The position numbers were made by a program, and so were the translations under genes. The notes beneath the pieces were generated by a model, which was not told where the DNA came from, made no database searches, and was given only the letters and a program-made list of their open reading frames with translations. Source: Gammaproteobacteria bacterium (GTDB lineage: Bacteria > Pseudomonadota > Gammaproteobacteria > Steroidobacterales > Steroidobacteraceae). Taken from it: a stretch of 6,533 bases of DNA. The stretch lies in assembly GCA_030038645.1 (NCBI GenBank), contig JASHSR010000211.1:1-6533 (forward strand), given 5' to 3'. This document shows positions 5,249 through 6,533 of this stretch, one piece after another (the first letter of the stretch is position 1; every line of letters starts with the position of its first letter).

Positions 5249-6533
5249 AGCGCAGCGCATCGATCGGATTCAGGCGCGAGGCCTGCCGGGCGGGATAGAA
5301 GCCGAAGAACACGCCGACCGCTCCCGAGAACACGAACGCGAGCACGATCACGTTGAGCCGCAGCAGGATCGGCCAGCCCGCGATGCGTGAGATCAGCTCC
5401 GAGGCGATCGCGCCCGCCGCGATGCCCGCGGCGCCGCCCATCAGCGCGAGCAGCATGGCCTCGATCAGGAACTGCGTGAGCACGTGCAGCCGCCGCGCGC
5501 CGGTCGCCATGCGGATGCCGATCTCGCGAGTGCGCTCCGTGACCGAGACGAGCAGGATGTTCATGATGCCGATCCCGCCGACGACGAGGGAGATGGACGC
5601 GATCGCCGCGAGGAGCAGCTCCATCGCCTTGGAGCTCTGCTCGGCGACCTGCGCGATCTCGGTGAGATCGCGCACCGCAAAGTCGTCGTCCTTGCCCGGC
5701 AGGATGCGGTGCGCCTTCTCGAGTGTCCGCGTGACCTGCTCCAGCGCGGTCGACACCAGCTGCGGGCTGCGTGCCTGGACGTAGATGGTGTGGACGAAGC
5801 CCTCGAGCCTCGGCTGCACGCCGAAGGGATTGGGCGGCGGCCCGATCGTCGCGAACACGTTGTTCGCGAGCGTCTGGGTGGAGGTCGGCGCCGCGACGCC
5901 GAGAATGCGCTCCTGGGAGGTGTTGAACGGGATGAGCACCACATCGTCCTGGTCCTGCCCCGTCGCGGAGTGGCCCTTCGCGGCGAGGACGCCGATCACC
6001 GTCATCGGCACGTTCTTCACCAGGATCGTGGCGCCGACGGGATCGGCGAACTCGCCGAACAGCTCCGTCACCACCGTCTGCCCGAGCAGGCACACGGTGG
6101 CGCCGTCGCGATCGTCCTGGTCCGTGAGCGGGCGGCCGGCGATGACCGGCCACCGGCGGATCGAGAGGTAGCTCGCCGAGACGCCCTGCACGCTCGTGTT
6201 CCAGTTCTGGTTGCCGTTCACGATCTGCGCGTTCTGCCGGTTCATGTAGCTCACGTCCGCGACGGCGCCGTCCTCCTCGAGGATGGCGCTCACGTCGCGC
6301 ACGCGCAGCGTCGAGGCGCTGCCGTGGCCGGCGCGCACTCCGTTGAAGCGCGTGGTCCCGGGCAGCACCACGAGCAGGTCCGTGCCGAGGCTCTGCACCT
6401 GCGCCTCCACCGCGGCGCGCGCCCCCTCACCGACCGCCACCATCGCGATGAGCGCGGCCACTCCGATGAACACGCCGAGCATGGTGAGGCCCGCGCGCAG
6501 CTTGTTGCGTCCGATCGCGCGGAGCGCCGCGAC
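5241..6533 (-). CDS. MacB-type ABC exporter permease (5' end cut by window edge)
   Basis: Inner-membrane permease of the MacB/FtsX class, which couples cytoplasmic ATP hydrolysis to export through a periplasmic adaptor and a TolC-like channel. The frame is open from the right edge (V1 at 6533-6531), giving 430 visible residues. The Met at 6482 lies inside RNKLRAGLTMLGVFIGVAA (9-27), the entry to the first membrane segment, so it is not the start. The order is membrane segment 1 (about 18-36), a large periplasmic MacB_PCD domain (about 37-300), then the FtsX domain with segments at about 306-331, 353-379 and 391-414. The hallmark SLVVGGIGIMNILLVSV (315-331) and TERTREIGIRMATGAR (332-347) are intact, as is the end PARQASRLNPIDALRYE. 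A Pro-rich insert (about 223-245) is absent from E. coli MacB. Whether the ATPase is fused upstream or separate cannot be seen. The stop overlaps the outer-membrane gene, so both belong to one operon whose adaptor gene is probably off the window. Confidence 0.93.
   Translation of the reverse strand, partial: VAALRAIGRNKLRAGLTMLGVFIGVAALIAMVAVGEGARAAVEAQVQSLGTDLLVVLPGTTRFNGVRAGHGSASTLRVRDVSAILEEDGAVADVSYMNRQNAQIVNGNQNWNTSVQGVSASYLSIRRWPVIAGRPLTDQDDRDGATVCLLGQTVVTELFGEFADPVGATILVKNVPMTVIGVLAAKGHSATGQDQDDVVLIPFNTSQERILGVAAPTSTQTLANNVFATIGPPPNPFGVQPRLEGFVHTIYVQARSPQLVSTALEQVTRTLEKAHRILPGKDDDFAVRDLTEIAQVAEQSSKAMELLLAAIASISLVVGGIGIMNILLVSVTERTREIGIRMATGARRLHVLTQFLIEAMLLALMGGAAGIAAGAIASELISRIAGWPILLRLNVIVLAFVFSGAVGVFFGFYPARQASRLNPIDALRYE

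Noticed and set aside
3965..5356. Long open frame on the + strand (463 codons) opposite the efflux lipoprotein gene
   Set aside because: It is a shadow frame with Arg-rich composition and no domain. The - strand product is a clear NodT-family protein.
6480..6482. ATG at 6482 as the permease start
   Set aside because: The 17 upstream codons to the window edge encode VAALRAIGRNKLRAGLT, typical MacB sequence leading into the first membrane segment.

Overview
The window is GC-rich, gene-dense bacterial DNA. It fits a Gram-negative organism, most likely a proteobacterium, because it encodes an outer-membrane efflux lipoprotein with a lipobox and a MacB-type exporter permease. The respiratory (GlpD-type) glycerol-3-phosphate dehydrogenase suggests aerobic or otherwise respiratory glycerol use. 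I cannot name a genus. Nearly all of the window is coding, and no gene-free stretch exceeds about 120 bases. I saw no tRNA, rRNA, CRISPR array or insertion sequence.

Left part (1-2900, + strand): a glycerol catabolism operon. The glpD gene enters from the left edge without its N-terminal FAD-binding segment and runs to 1404. It overlaps glpK (1401-2900) by four bases (ATGA). GlpK phosphorylates glycerol, and GlpD oxidises the resulting glycerol-3-phosphate to dihydroxyacetone phosphate, passing electrons to quinone. No glpF or glpR lies in the visible part. A short hairpin overlaps the glpK stop codon and may be a weak terminator.

Middle part (about 2901-3757): a short non-coding gap with a possible promoter, then a single + strand gene (3022-3738) for a Uma2-family (DUF820) PD-(D/E)XK nuclease-like protein. 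Its first 45 or so residues look like a separate helical module resembling small antitoxin-like proteins. It looks like accessory cargo between two metabolic or transport operons, and parts of it are less GC-rich than its neighbours. This is the least explained part of the window.

Right part (3758-6533, - strand): the end of an export operon. A MacB-type ABC transporter permease enters from the right edge and ends at 5241. The outer-membrane factor (NodT family, lipoprotein) follows with an 8-base stop/start overlap. Together they form part of a tripartite MacAB-TolC-like pump. The adaptor (MacA-like), and the ATPase if it is a separate protein, would lie beyond the right edge. The Uma2 gene and the outer-membrane gene converge with only 19 bases between their stop codons.

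I did not find a convincing new multi-gene system. The observations most worth checking are the N-terminal module on the Uma2 protein, the missing fructose-1,6-bisphosphate-site residues in GlpK, and the pairing of a MacB-type permease with a NodT-type outer-membrane factor.
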